A stretch of DNA of 64,000 nt from Pyrenopolyporus hunteri (lineage: Eukaryota; Ascomycota; Sordariomycetes; Xylariales; Hypoxylaceae), in contig CADCXC010000004.1 in the NCBI GenBank assembly GCA_902806595.1, forward strand, positions 1,054,001 to 1,118,000, in the 5' to 3' direction. The position numbers and the translations under genes are program-made. The notes beneath the pieces were generated by a model. That model did no database searches. It was given only the letters and a program-made list of their open reading frames with translations, and was not told the DNA's origin. This document shows positions 44,512-56,498 of the stretch, one piece after another (position 1 is the first letter of the stretch; every line of letters starts with the position of its first letter).

Positions 44512-47500
44512 ATGGCTGCGTTGCCATTCAAGGTGAGGGCCGTCTACGAGTACACCTCGAATCATGAGGACGACCTACCTTTCGCAGCCGGCCAAATCAT
44601 AACCGTCACTGACGAGGAGGATGCGGACTGGTACGGCGGAGAGTACGTCGACGACTTGGGTGTGAGGCGGGAGGGAATATTTCCCCGAAACTTCGTGGAG
44701 AAATATGAACCGACCGCCCCGCCGCGCCCAACAAGAGCACGCAAGAAGGACGTAGAACCCACTGCTTCCTCTCCTCCTCCACCGCCGACTGCTGCTCCAT
44801 TCTCGCCTCCCCCACCGGAGGAGCCTGCGTATACACCATCAGAGGTGGTCCAAGAGCGAGAAGCACGTGTCGCTTCACCGCCACCAGTCCCGGTTCCCGA
44901 ACCTCGCTCTCCGCAAGCTCCTGTTGCTCCCGTAGCCAGACCGCCAGAGGCCGCACCCATCCCGGCCCCGGTTCCCGTCGCACCTAAGGTTCCCGGGCCT
45001 GTGGGCTCTCCGGTTGTTCCACAGGCAGCACCAAAGCCTCCTCTACCTGGTCGGGCTACTCCTCCAGTAGTCGAAAAACCTACCAGCAATTCTTTCAAGG
45101 ATCGCATAGCAGCTTTCAACAAGCCAGCAGCTCCGCCGGTCGCGCCTTTTAAGCCTAGTAGTCTAAGCTCCGGCAGCTCCGGCTTTATAAAAAAGCCCTT
45201 CGTTGCTCCTCCGCCAAGTAGAAATGCTTACGTTCCCCCGCCCCGTGATATACCTACCGCTAAGATCTACCGACGGGATGAAGATCCTGAGATCAAAGCC
45301 CGGGAGGCGGAGACGCAAGAGATTGCGGAGAAAGCTGGTCTCATTCCTTCCGCAACATCCGAGGGTCAAGACGAAGACGCACCCAAGCCAACCAGCTTGA
45401 AGGAGCGGATCGCCCTGCTTCAGAAGCAACAGGCCGAAGCCGCGTTACGGCATGCTGAGGCTGTTGCGAAGAAGGAGAAGCCTAAGCGCCCCCCTAAAAA
45501 GCGCACCGAAAGCGAGGAAGCTGCGCCAGCGGAAGAGGCAGGAGATGCCCAAGTTCCTTTGGAGAAGAGGGATACAGCTGAGGCTGGCGGCAAGAAATCC
45601 CTTGACGAGCCTAGACCTCCCAGACAGTCGTTCAGCGGTCGACGGAAATCTTCTGTAGCGCACACCGAGAATGACGGGAACGAGGCGGACATGTCCGGCG
45701 CGGGAGACACAACCGAAGGGCAAGAAGACCTCACTGAGAGAGAAGACAGCGATGAGAAGTCTCGCCCTCACCGGGGAGTTGGTCCCGAGCCGGAAATTCC
45801 GGAGGGCGAAGAGGAAGAAGAAGAAGAGGATGACATTGACCCTGAGGTCAGACGAAAAGAGGAGCTCCGCGCCAGAATGGCGAAGATGAGCGGTGGCATG
45901 GGCTTTCACGGCATGTTCGGTCCTCCTGGTATGATGCCCATCGGAGGCCCAGCATTACCCAAGAAACCCAAGGCTTCACCACCAGTGGAGCGCCGTTCGA
46001 GCGAAGTACCGGACAGGTCATCGTCACCTAGAATGGCCGCTCCTCCGGTGCCGACTATCATGGCTCTACCTGGCATGGGGAGACCCAGCCGGGAAGAGGA
46101 AGAAGCTGCCGCATCCGATCATGACGAGCCAGGCGGGCAAGACACTACACCAGTCGTCAGCGCCCAGCCAACAGGCTCAGCTCCAGAACGTAAGTTTCAA
46201 CCCCGGCGAGTGCTGTGTCTTATTATGACTACGGTAAGACGATTAACACCACGGGTAGCTCTATCTAAAACAGCAGGTGCTCCGCCTCCCGTTCCTGGAG
46301 GACGACCCGCGCCGCCTCCGGTGCCTACTGACTGTCAGTTTCCTCCATTTCCGCTCTATAGCAGTAAAGCTAACAACCGTCACCTAGCTCGACCTCATCC
46401 TAGCGGTGTAACTTCACCCAGCCAGGGTTCCGAATCCGATGATGAGTTGTCCGAGAACCCTCAAAGAGCTCCCGAAACCCCTCGAGGCGAAGCTCCTCCC
46501 ACCACCCGGGCTCCCCCGGCGCCCTTGGGATCTCCCACGATCCCAACTTCACCGCGTCCACCTAATCGACGGACCTCGTACTTAGGCGAGGAAGCCTCTC
46601 CGACTTCGCCACCGTCGTCTCAGCAACCGAGCAAGAGGAACAGTCGCCCGCCGCCTCCTATTCCAGGCGGTGCTCCGCCTCCCCCTGGCCAGAACCGCCC
46701 TCCACCTCCTCCGCCCCCTGGCGGTCCCCCGAGCCGCTCCTCGACAGCCGACGAACGGATCCCGCTCCCGCTCCCGATGAGGCCCGGGACCTTGGACAAT
46801 GGCGAAGAGGGAGAGGTTACTGAATATGAAGGTGATTATGATACTGACATCGCTTCCTCGGTCCCTCATAAGGACGCGCTTAAGTCACATGCGCGGGACT
46901 CGAGCTTCGATGACAGCACACCGGTACGATCACCGGTTGCCGATGTTCCGCCGTCCTCGCCACCTCCCGTCCCTAGCACAGCTGCCCCCAGGGCCGGCCC
47001 TCCACCGGTCCCTAACCAACCGGCTCCCGGCCCAAGACCTTCGGTAGACGTGCCTCACGCCGCTCCTCCGCCACCACCGCCACAGAAAGAGGCGGCCTAT
47101 GCTTATAACGATGATGATTATGATCCCTTCAACTACAATGCCGCCCAAAGCACACCCTCCGCGGTCTCTCAAAGCGTAGCCGTCCACGACGAGCCGACAC
47201 CAACACCACAGCTGGCCTCGGCTTTTCATTCGCCGCCTCCGCCTCCGCCAGCCAACCGAGGCCCCCCGCCAGCACCACCAGTTAATAGGGCGCCCCGAAA
47301 ATCATTAGACGTCCAAAGACCAGGTGGGAGAAGATCAGTCGACGCCGCCCGGCCATCAATGGAAACCGGCTACGTGGCAAACGACATCGATCTGGCCGGC
47401 CATACGCAGTGGTGGATCGCGCCAAACGGACTCCCCCCGGTTTTCCAAGGCAGACGAGATATCTACACTGAGTCCGACGAGTCAACCTCGGAGACATTGG

Positions 47501-48123
47501 TTAACAAGGAGATATTTATCCTATTCCAAGATTATTCGCAAACCGTCATTACCGCTCGTTTCGACAGCCAAAATCCCGCAGAGGTCCAGCTCGAGCAGCG
47601 CCATGAAGCTCCCCCTCGGAGCCTTCGCCAGGACCAGCTAGAGGAAGCCTACGAACGATTCGGCCGGGCGATTGCCAGTGCCGTTGCGACGAAGAAAGAC
47701 GCGGTGGTTGGCGACGGGAGTCCGCAGGCCCTCATTTTCGAACTTCTCAAGCCTCTAAAGGACGCGCTCCTTCCCGTCGGTACACGCGCCTACGGTGCTC
47801 TAGTCTATGCCAACTTAGCGAATGCCTCGACGCAGCTTAACGACGAGATTAGGCCGGGAGATATCCTCTCGATCCGCAACGCCAAATTCCAAGGCAAGCA
47901 TGGACCTATGCACGCCAAGTACTCTATGGAAGTGGGCAAACCGGACCACGTGGCCGTCGTCGCGGAATGGGACGGGACGAAGAAGAAAGTCCGGGCCTGG
48001 GAACAGGGTCGCGAGAGCAAGAAGGTAAAGCAGGAGAGCTTCAAGCTAGAAGATCTCAGGAGTGGCGAAGTAAAGGTCTGGCGGGTGATGCCGCGTAGTT
48101 GGATCGGATGGAGTTCGGACTAG
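44512..48123 (+). CDS. BBC1: Bbc1-like SH3 protein of cortical actin patches
   Basis: Three exons: 44512-46189, 46274-46333, 46388-48123; 1157 aa. The N-terminal SH3 domain (about 5-65) reads FKVRAVYEYTSNHEDDLPF, DADWYGGEY and GIFPRNFVEKY. A long disordered part follows with many Pro-rich segments, an acidic run (EGEEEEEEEDD), and a RRKEELRARMAKMSGGMGF motif. The last 180 residues form a folded domain ending in PDHVAVVAEWDG and VWRVMPRSWIGWSSD, the Bbc1/Aim3 C-terminal domain. Bbc1 restrains Arp2/3 activation by Las17 at endocytic sites. Both introns (84 and 54 nt) are multiples of three without stops, so a plain reading keeps them. Their GTAAGT donor, CTAAC branch site and restored Pro-rich sequence support removal. 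An alternative acceptor three bases later (46276) is possible for the first. Confidence 0.9.
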   Translation: MAALPFKVRAVYEYTSNHEDDLPFAAGQIITVTDEEDADWYGGEYVDDLGVRREGIFPRNFVEKYEPTAPPRPTRARKKDVEPTASSPPPPPTAAPFSPPPPEEPAYTPSEVVQEREARVASPPPVPVPEPRSPQAPVAPVARPPEAAPIPAPVPVAPKVPGPVGSPVVPQAAPKPPLPGRATPPVVEKPTSNSFKDRIAAFNKPAAPPVAPFKPSSLSSGSSGFIKKPFVAPPPSRNAYVPPPRDIPTAKIYRRDEDPEIKAREAETQEIAEKAGLIPSATSEGQDEDAPKPTSLKERIALLQKQQAEAALRHAEAVAKKEKPKRPPKKRTESEEAAPAEEAGDAQVPLEKRDTAEAGGKKSLDEPRPPRQSFSGRRKSSVAHTENDGNEADMSGAGDTTEGQEDLTEREDSDEKSRPHRGVGPEPEIPEGEEEEEEEDDIDPEVRRKEELRARMAKMSGGMGFHGMFGPPGMMPIGGPALPKKPKASPPVERRSSEVPDRSSSPRMAAPPVPTIMALPGMGRPSREEEEAAASDHDEPGGQDTTPVVSAQPTGSAPERKFQPRRVLCLIMTTVRRLTPRVALSKTAGAPPPVPGGRPAPPPVPTDCQFPPFPLYSSKANNRHLARPHPSGVTSPSQGSESDDELSENPQRAPETPRGEAPPTTRAPPAPLGSPTIPTSPRPPNRRTSYLGEEASPTSPPSSQQPSKRNSRPPPPIPGGAPPPPGQNRPPPPPPPGGPPSRSSTADERIPLPLPMRPGTLDNGEEGEVTEYEGDYDTDIASSVPHKDALKSHARDSSFDDSTPVRSPVADVPPSSPPPVPSTAAPRAGPPPVPNQPAPGPRPSVDVPHAAPPPPPPQKEAAYAYNDDDYDPFNYNAAQSTPSAVSQSVAVHDEPTPTPQLASAFHSPPPPPPANRGPPPAPPVNRAPRKSLDVQRPGGRRSVDAARPSMETGYVANDIDLAGHTQWWIAPNGLPPVFQGRRDIYTESDESTSETLVNKEIFILFQDYSQTVITARFDSQNPAEVQLEQRHEAPPRSLRQDQLEEAYERFGRAIASAVATKKDAVVGDGSPQALIFELLKPLKDALLPVGTRAYGALVYANLANASTQLNDEIRPGDILSIRNAKFQGKHGPMHAKYSMEVGKPDHVAVVAEWDGTKKKVRAWEQGRESKKVKQESFKLEDLRSGEVKVWRVMPRSWIGWSSD

Positions 48124-49450
48124 CGATCCCGAAGGCCATCCTACGAATTAATGTGGCCGATACTCATGAGGATCAGCGCATCTGGGAGGGTCAGCGTGGA
48201 CAGCCCGATGCAGATTCCGTTCTAGTTCTCCCCTCTCCTTCGTCTCCCTTTCTTCCTTCCTCATTTCCATTAGTTTTAAGACTAAAAGACAATCGACGAA
48301 CAGCAAACAACGGAGATGGACATAGGGGGGAGTTACTAAGACGTAATAGAATCAAACCTATGGTACGAAAGCATGAGATCGCGGATGCAGTGCGATACTA
48401 TCTCGAGAGGACTGACTATGCATGAAAGAAGGGGAGAGAAGTAATCGGACGATCTTATTGATGCTGGCTAAGGCCAAGACGGGTGTGCAAAGAGAAGAGC
48501 AGAGCAGAAGGAGAGAGAGCAGAGAAGAGGAGATGAGAGCAGAAGCAAGGTAAAGCATTCGCTAAGGTGTCCAGACAAGTCGCTCGTGTGTGTCATAGTC
48601 AGCCGTCATGGTCACGATCATAGTAGTCATAATCGTAGCTATGGATGATGATGTTCTTGCTGTTCTTCTATGTACCACTACCACTACTACCACCACCAGT
48701 ACCCATTACCGTTGTATCGTTACCGCCGCTTCCTCTGATGATTCTGATTGATATGGATGGATGTGTTTTGCTTGTGTATGGTGACTGCCTCCTAACCTGC
48801 CTACATATCTACGTTCTAGGAGGTGGTTATCGTTACCCGAGGCAGAGGAGGGTAGGTAGGCTGGTAGCTGGGTGCCCGAGATGTTGTTGCAGAGTTCGCT
48901 GCTTTCTACGAGTCTACCTACCCGTCTACCTATTCGCCTACTTAACCTGTATCACATGTCTGAATAGATCAGGCGGTATGGTTTTTTATCTTAACTTGTG
49001 TAATGTGTGAGTCATTGCTGTTTATTTCTTGGGGGAGATGCAAATATCTCCTGTTGATCTCTACCTCTATCGACAAGGCTAGCCAACTGGCTAGTTCTTG
49101 TTTCTTGTTTTTGTTTTTTTATTCTTGTTCTTATAATAGAATGCAAGACTTAACTTCTAATAGAACGAGAGAACGAGAGAGCGAGAGAAAGGGTATGTGT
49201 ATATGTGTCTATGTACTTCTATCCACGTCCGTCCAATACCTACACACGTACTTACCTACCTACCTACCTACCACCTAAACCAACAGCCTATAGATCTCTT
49301 AATTTTTCTAATGGATGTTTCCAGCATATCTAAAGGAGTCCCGGAAACATCAATGGTTGCTCTCCCCCCAACCTCACCCGATGATCTACAGGAAAATCGT
49401 TCCGAGTAGAAAAGCCAGGTATGGTGTGTTTGAGAGGGAGTCGTCCACTT
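48124..49450. other. BBC1 downstream region
   Basis: Likely trailer of BBC1, then low-complexity DNA. A purine-rich AGAGCAGA-like stretch lies at 48465-48552, and a TACC microsatellite at 49251-49273. No gene seen. Confidence 0.5.
49251..49273. repeat. TACC tetranucleotide microsatellite
   Basis: Five head-to-tail ACCT units, same word as at 8753. Confidence 0.8.
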
Positions 49451-52400
49451 AAGCTTCAGCTGCTAAGAATAGCATGCCTGCTATATTGACGAGCTCGATG
49501 GGGGGACCAGTGGTAGGCCGAGTCTCCGTCGTCTTGGTTTGGACGTATGGCGGGATCGACGGAACGTGGTCGCGTAGCTTGGTACGAATCTCCCATTCCT
49601 CTTTTCCCTTTCCCTTTCCTTGCCCTGTTTATTGATTTATTTTTGTCGCAACAAGAATACGGTCTGAATAAACGGGGAAGAATTTCCTCAGTTTCCCAAG
49701 TCCGTCGTTGAACCCTTTTCGTAGGCAGAGTCATCTCGTGTGTAAAGTATCGTATTCTAGTTACGCAAGCATCCCAATAGGCTATTCTACAGTCTACCTA
49801 ACTCTTCTTTCATGACACATAATATCTACGGGAAGAATCTTTACCCGCGCCAGCGAGGCAAAATTCGTCACAGGAAAGAAAAAAAATAAGGGGAAAGATC
49901 TATGGTCACCTTATACGTCATCACTTCGAAAGCGAGCCTCTGTCCTCAAATTAGAACTCACATAGACACTTACTTACCTGCATACGTGCATGCCTAACGA
50001 AATCGTGCTTACATATGGTGTGTACGTGGTGTGTCTATTCGCGTTGCACGACACCTCGAGGGGGGAGCCGGTGAAAAGAAAGGGACGAATAGGGGACGTT
50101 ATCAGCTTACCTAAGGTCAATTGCTTGGAAGGGGTAGACTTTGGAATCTAGGAACGAAGTTGAATCGAAAGTCAGAAGAAATGCAGTACGACCTGGTGAT
50201 GAAGATAACGAAGTAGGTAAGCAAGCCCGCCATTGTGGCGTACGCAGTGTTCGCAGGTAAGACCGAGACGTATGTATGCCACGATAATACCAGACGCCGG
50301 CCGTGCCGTATGCCTTCATCTTGTTTTCTCCCCCTTCTCCTCCTCTCTTCCGTTCATCGGCTATCGTCAGAAGGGCGTGATTCGGGGTGCGCGACGCGGA
50401 TGTCCGAGACACCTCACTTGACCTTCGATTCCCGTCTAGTATGTGCTGGTTCGTAGTGTTGACACGTTTTACACGTGCGAGTGTTGTCTGATCTCTCTCA
50501 TCTGTATGTCTCACGTGCCTGGTTGGATCTGTTCTAACCCGGCTCGGATTTTGTAAGTAGCGTCTGCAGTGAGAAGCCGATGCGGAAGGATACTTGACCA
50601 TGTGTTCGCGTGCCTCGGGCGAATAGCATGACGATCCCCAGCACTGTTCGCCCGCTAAGACCACCTGTATACGATCTTAGTACCGGAATCGCGGGCTCTG
50701 TTTGAGGCTTTCGAGGCCAGGGATAAACGAACAAGGAGCAAAGATTGCCTCCTTGGGCCGTCCGAGCTCCAAGCTGGCAGTGATTGATTCGTTTAGGGAG
50801 AGGTACTACTAAGCAGTAGATTGGGAGGCGTTAGTTAGAAGGGAAGACTCGAACCCAGCTGACAGCGGCGAGGGCAACGAATGACAGATCCGAATTTATG
50901 ATACAGCCAATAGCCCAACGCCCACCATGTTATTATGCCCAATATATCTCAAATACGACCTACCTACTAAGACGTACGACGACCGGCCAGAGACCGACGA
51001 GTCTCAGATAAGCAAGTCACCGTTCTTCTTACGCTGTTTGCTGCAATAACCCTGCCATCACATAAGTCGGCCTGGACTCGAGGCAGACGAACGGCGCTCT
51101 CAACCGAGCCCCTGACTTTTTATGAAAAGGGGGATGCTCGATAGCGAAAATGGCCCGGCAATTGGCGTTGGGAAACCGCTGTGACAGGCTATCTCCTAGG
51201 AGTTGTGGCAAGTCAATGGCCAGTAGAATGAAGTGCGCAAAACTCACTGGAGCGTGGACAGGGGAGCAGGTCGAGACGACTCGGACCTTAATCGACGGCG
51301 CAGAGTTGGTTGTTGGATTTACCGAGCGTGCCCGATAGGACTAATCTTGCATCGCAGGGTCGCAGTCTTACTACGGGGTATATGAATCGACCAATGCCCT
51401 GACGTCCACGCTCCCCACGTTCCTATATATTAACATATCGGAGAAAAGCAATGCATGCGTTGGTCGGAGCCACCGCAAGGGATCGTGTAGTTGAGTGCTT
51501 ATCTCTAAAGCCGTCAATTGGGGGCTCCGAGCCTTCTGTACTGTAGCTCGGGAAAGCTCTAATCAACGAGAGGGAGAAGACCCTAGATCTTCTTAATATC
51601 TAATACTAACGGAAGCAACAAGCACGCCTGGTCCAATGACGCGACGAGCAGGACGTGGAGACGTCGAGAGTCTAATCCGAATTTTTAAGCCAATTAGTAT
51701 CCCGCTAAATTTTTCTTTTCTTCACCCGCGCGGTCCCAAGTTCGCATGTCGGGGAAATTTAAGAAAGTGGGATCTAGGGGAAGTAATGCAGAGCTTGCCG
51801 CTGTACGCGCCACCAAGGAACCGAAAGCGTCCCAAACGGCGACGTTGCAAGTGCTCTACCCGGTTGCAAGGAAGACTAGCAAAGTGGGCTATCAGGGATG
51901 AGCAATAGTAATGTTAACTAAAACCCTGGGGAGTACGGTAGTGCTCAGCATGGGCGAGGCTTAGAGTTGCTGGTATGAACGAGTACGCGTACCACCAACG
52001 TCAGAGATCACGATCAATTGATTGCGCAAGGACCATGGAGGCATACTCCATAGAATATATGAGCCATCTGCTACGATAACGGCTTCCAGCGAGGACTCGG
52101 TAAATCTACGACTGGCAAGACCACGGCCGCCGACGGGGCAGGCTGATTTGCGTCAAGGGGGAACACCAATCTGGTCGAATAGGGTATCCGACGATCTGGG
52201 AAGCCGACTTCGGCAACCCACATGTGTGGGGTATGAGGCAGGGCAAGCAGCCGCGTACGAGACTAGGAGAAGCTGATCAACGATAATCAGCCAGGAGGTC
52301 GTGGCCGAGAGGTTGGCATCGTGAAGATCGTCGACGGTAGGGAAGAGGCGCGGACTCTTCGACCGTCGATGCACTGCAACGACCTCCTATCCGAAGTTTG

Positions 52401-54250
52401 GACCTGGCGATGAGGATGCCTTCCGCGAGCAGGGAGCCAGCCCAGCTGCCCTAAGGCATCAATGTCCGGCAGACGGCTTGTAATGACTGAGATCCGAAGG
52501 ATCCAACGTGCCTCTGCCATCGTGGCATAGTCCAGCATCGTCGTGGATGGTGCCGGTGCCCCTCAAATAGACCCATCGCCATCTGCCCATGGAAAAGCGC
52601 AGCCGAGAAATCTATTTTCCATTCTCGGAACCCAAGGTGCCTAGGGGGTAAGGTATGCAGGGTGACCTAACCAGAGGGGGGGGATCTCTCGCACTGCATC
52701 GCTCGGCAACGCTTTGCGTGGAGGAAGAGAACGACACGCAATAACCAATCATGGGAATGGCCCTACTAATAGTCTCGGGGAGCATGATTTTCACATCTAG
52801 CGTTGAGGAAGGTTATGTTGCCGGAAGCACGTGCGTGAGCCTCCCTGTGCGCATGGGCTCGCGTCTGACGTTGAGGTCGGGCCCAAACAAGCCAGCGAAT
52901 GAGCGGTTGACACACAGCAGTACCCGTATTAGACGACCTGCAGAGGGGCCAGGGAGATGACAGGAACAGCTGCACAAGCTACTGCCAGACCGGGAAGTGC
53001 TTGGAGCTTTCGTGGAGCAACCGATGGTAGCTCACCAGCTGTCGCACAAAGTACAAGCGCGCTGGGAAACGGGGATTGATGGCGACAGATGTTTCGTATG
53101 ATTGACGCCCATGTGAACTGGGCACTAGCCAGTGCAGCGATGCAGCGTTGTACAACTTGTGGAAGAGATATTCCTTGCTTTAGATAGAGTCGCAAGAAAT
53201 TCTCGTTAGGATTGTCGAACCACGGGGCATTAAAAAACTGGCAACTCGAGGCCAGCTCTGAAAGCATCGCGGCCTGGGTCATGGCATACATACCCAAGAC
53301 GCCAATCTATTGAGCTGTCTCCCCCGGGGCAGAGGCTTGGCCCAATAATGATCCCCTTAATGCAAGTAAGGGGAAGTTCGAATCCAATACAGTGAACGCT
53401 TGAAGAGTCGAGTTGAAGATTGGCCCTGCGTAATGGGGGTGCGATGGCACTCCTTGGGTAGTGCTCCTATTTTCTTTCGCAGCATCTAGAACTCAGGCGT
53501 GGCAGTTAGAAATTCAAATTAGAAACAAATTGAGTCTCGACGAACATTGTCGACAACGCAGAGAGCGCCGCCAATCAGAAGGCGTAGAGCCCCAGACAGC
53601 CATTGTGTATTCGCCTCGGCACGAAACGAAGCGCTCTGGTTGGGCAGAGGAGCACCCCAGATCCAAAGGTACAGAAGCGAACTGAGGCTCGCAGCTATTT
53701 GTCCCCCTGCCGGGACGGATAATGGGTACAATGACGACGGTAGCGCACAATGTTAGTGATAAGACGGGTAAGGCGGTGCAGGACCGTAATTGTTCCAAAG
53801 CGGAAGAGGAGCGCTATAGGACGCAGGCCCATCACTGGAACGTCATAACGGAGTACGAATGCAGCAGTATAAGCTGTCCGTTTTTGGCGTATTCCCTTCA
53901 TTTGTTACCGCTGCGGTCCGCTGACATGACGAGTTGTCACGCACGCTTCATTAGCTGGACTCGTGGCTTTTACAGATGGGAGATTTGGAAATCCGCATTT
54001 GTCGAGCAAGCGTCGCTCCGGGATTCCACGATGGTCGCTTGCTTGCCCGCTGGGACCAATGGGTCCGGAGAAAGAAACGTTGCAGACCTGTCTGCTTTTG
54101 AATTGCCCCGCGGCCCTCTCTATTCCTCTCTACGTACGCCTCTATCTCCATTCCTCGATTCCGGGGATGTTCGACGAAGTGGCTGATGACGCTGACCGAG
54201 AGTGGCACGGTGAGTGAGCTCATTATTCTCAGACACGAGTAACTCAGAAT
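49451..54250. other. 4.8-kb gene-free region, possibly decayed genes
   Basis: No intact gene. Open frames of 60-185 codons occur on both strands, many with non-ATG starts. Minus-strand frames from about 53297 down to 52153 lie in succession in different frames, as a decayed gene would, but I recognise no family. A CCCCTTA-loop-TAAGGGG hairpin near 53352-53372 with a following TTCGAATCC resembles part of a tRNA, without a complete fold. Base composition is not AT-rich, so repeat-induced point mutation has not visibly acted here. Confidence 0.35.
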
Positions 54251-56498
54251 GGCATGTTCTCTCCGCGACTAGGGGAAATAGTTATACATAAAAAGTAAGC
54301 CTGCCGTGTAACGGGTTCCGACGCCGAAGAATGCATTGGGATGCGAGCTACAATGGTGAATTAGTAAGAAGACGAGGGTCAATTGGCCAAGAATTGGAAG
54401 AGAATTCGATGGGCCCGTATTACCTTTATGCAGTTTTTTTCTTTTTTTTTTTTCTTTTTTCCCTTTCATTATTTTTTTTCTTTCCCCCCCTCTTCCCTTC
54501 CCAAACTTTTTTTTTGTCCCTTACCCTTCACCCTTTCCTTCCCACGTCTACTGCGCTAGAGGATATAATCTGCGTAGAAGGTAAGATCCCTAAAGGACCG
54601 CCCCTAAGCTCTTAGTAGTATGGACTGTTACATGTACATGTACGATAGCCCAGTTAGATACTTGTGTTGTATTATGTTGTATTGTACACAGCAGCTGAAG
54701 GCATCAGGTGCCGACTGATTTATACCGTACATAACCTGGAATCTGCCTGACTGGCCAGGACAGTGCACCGTACCCCCACTATCCTCATAGCCGACTGCCT
54801 ATCTTCGTACCTCCGGGCTACGGCGATACGTAGGAGGATACAAGATTGCGCCTCTCGACATAGTGCCGATTGGACTGTACATACCGTCTAGATGAGCTGA
54901 GCTGTGTTGTACGGACAATACAACAGTAATACCTAGGTACATAAAGCGATTACAATACATGTAATAGGTAGGGAGTACCTTTGGTAGTGGTCTTTTGGCG
55001 TGTTCCTTTCCTCCGCACCTATCCCAACATTCGTACGCCTACGATCCCGAGTATATGCCAATTCGCAGCAGATGTTGACCTCGTGACAGTATCACTGCCA
55101 ACACTCATCCGTCACCACTTTCGTAACCCAGCTATAGCTCATCATAGCTATATTACAGAGGCGCTGAGGCTAATGCGACAGCTTCTTTATTATAGCCCCC
55201 GCGGGCTTGTAAGCGTAGCGTGATAGTGGTGCGACAGAAAGCTCGCCACTCACTCGCTGGGTAGTTCGGGGGGCATAACCTCAAGAGAGCGCTGCGCGAC
55301 GGAGCGACAGAACGGAGATAACTGGGATTGGTTTACTCGAGTTAAGCGTGCGACGCCAAAGGAAGCAAAGCTACCGCCAATATAGCACCTAAGGTACCTA
55401 AGGTATGTACATGCCCGGCATACATAGCCGTCACTGTACCGAATGTTACCTTTTCGTGTTCTTGCCTTAGGCATGGCCTCTGGACATTGGCCCTTTTGAC
55501 TGGGAGGAAAGTGCTAGGCGGGAAAAAAAAAGGTGCCCCCCACTTGATCACTCGAAGATTCCTGGCTGCTCTGGACGCTCTGGCAGCTTAGCCAAGGGCC
55601 CCTCGCCTCTCTCTCCCTCTCTGTCTTCCCGATTCCAACCAACAGGAATAGCCTCTTACAACACCCAAGTACACATGCCTATACATTCCACCTACATGTA
55701 CCTGTATTCATTACACATAACTCATGTATCTATGCAGCTAGCACCATGACAATTACCCAAGTTAGTATTAGGACGATGCTGAGCAGGGTTAGTAGCGCCG
55801 CCTTTTCTCGTCTCCTGCTCTCTACACTACCTTACCTACATACATGCCTACCTACATACTACATACTGACCTCCCCTCTCTCTCTACCTCTCCCCCTGCC
55901 CTGCCCTACATCTCCGGCCGCGGGCAGTTTGTCTTTCGTCAGCTCAGCTCCAACCAATATAATCGACGTAAAAGCCTCTCCCGTCGTCCCACCAGTCCCT
56001 ATATCTCTCTCGTTGTGCCATGTTGCTCCAGTCGTCTCCTCTCGTTTATAACGGATCTCATCCAACGTTAGACTCGTGCATAAACTCCCGCTACATTTCC
56101 AAAGCCCACTTTCATGTCCACACATTCCCATTTCGCCTTGTATATTCCATCATAGGACCCATTCGCTTCTCCCGTTGACCAGCTACGCATCTTACCGGGT
56201 CCCGCGTCCATTCCCCGGTTCGGGCGCATGTCGAGCAGTTCTCAAACAAAACCCTTGCGTCTATAAAGATCACCATCTATATATTCAGGCCTCGGTGGGG
56301 CTTCCCTCGAACACTTACCACTACGTGAATCCCAAGTGTTCCGCCCGCGACTGCGTATCCCGAGACCCTGAGATCGCCAGGCGCATTGCTCCCAGGCAAA
56401 CATAGATATAAGACCCTTCCGCTTGCCTTCCTTCGCCTCGCTCCTACTACTCACATACACACTAACCCACCACACTCCTCCTTCAACAAGCCGCACAC
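54251..56498. other. intergenic and probable leader of the next gene
   Basis: Begins with a T-rich stretch (54436-54515), then unremarkable DNA. From about 55590 it becomes C/T-rich with many TCTCTC words, typical of a long fungal promoter or leader. A frame at 55746-56051 is open but low-complexity. Confidence 0.5.
54436..54515. repeat. poly-T / pyrimidine tract
   Basis: Eighty bases almost entirely T and C with runs of ten or more T. Confidence 0.85.

Noticed and set aside
6985..50600. GATGCGGAAGGATAC shared at 6989 and 50579 as a dispersed repeat
   Set aside because: A 15-base match with no similarity in the flanks is expected by chance in 64 kb.
50107..50664. 185-codon minus-strand frame in the gene desert
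   Set aside because: Starts at a non-ATG codon, has no recognisable motif and an Arg/Ser-rich random composition.
50825..50900. CTCGAACCCAGC as a minus-strand tRNA
   Set aside because: Only one Watson-Crick and two wobble pairs form in the T stem; the other arms are absent.
53330..53400. tRNA-Cys-like element with GCA in a 7-base loop and a TTCGAATCC box
   Set aside because: The anticodon-like stem pairs well, but the T stem does not pair and no acceptor stem or D arm can be made.
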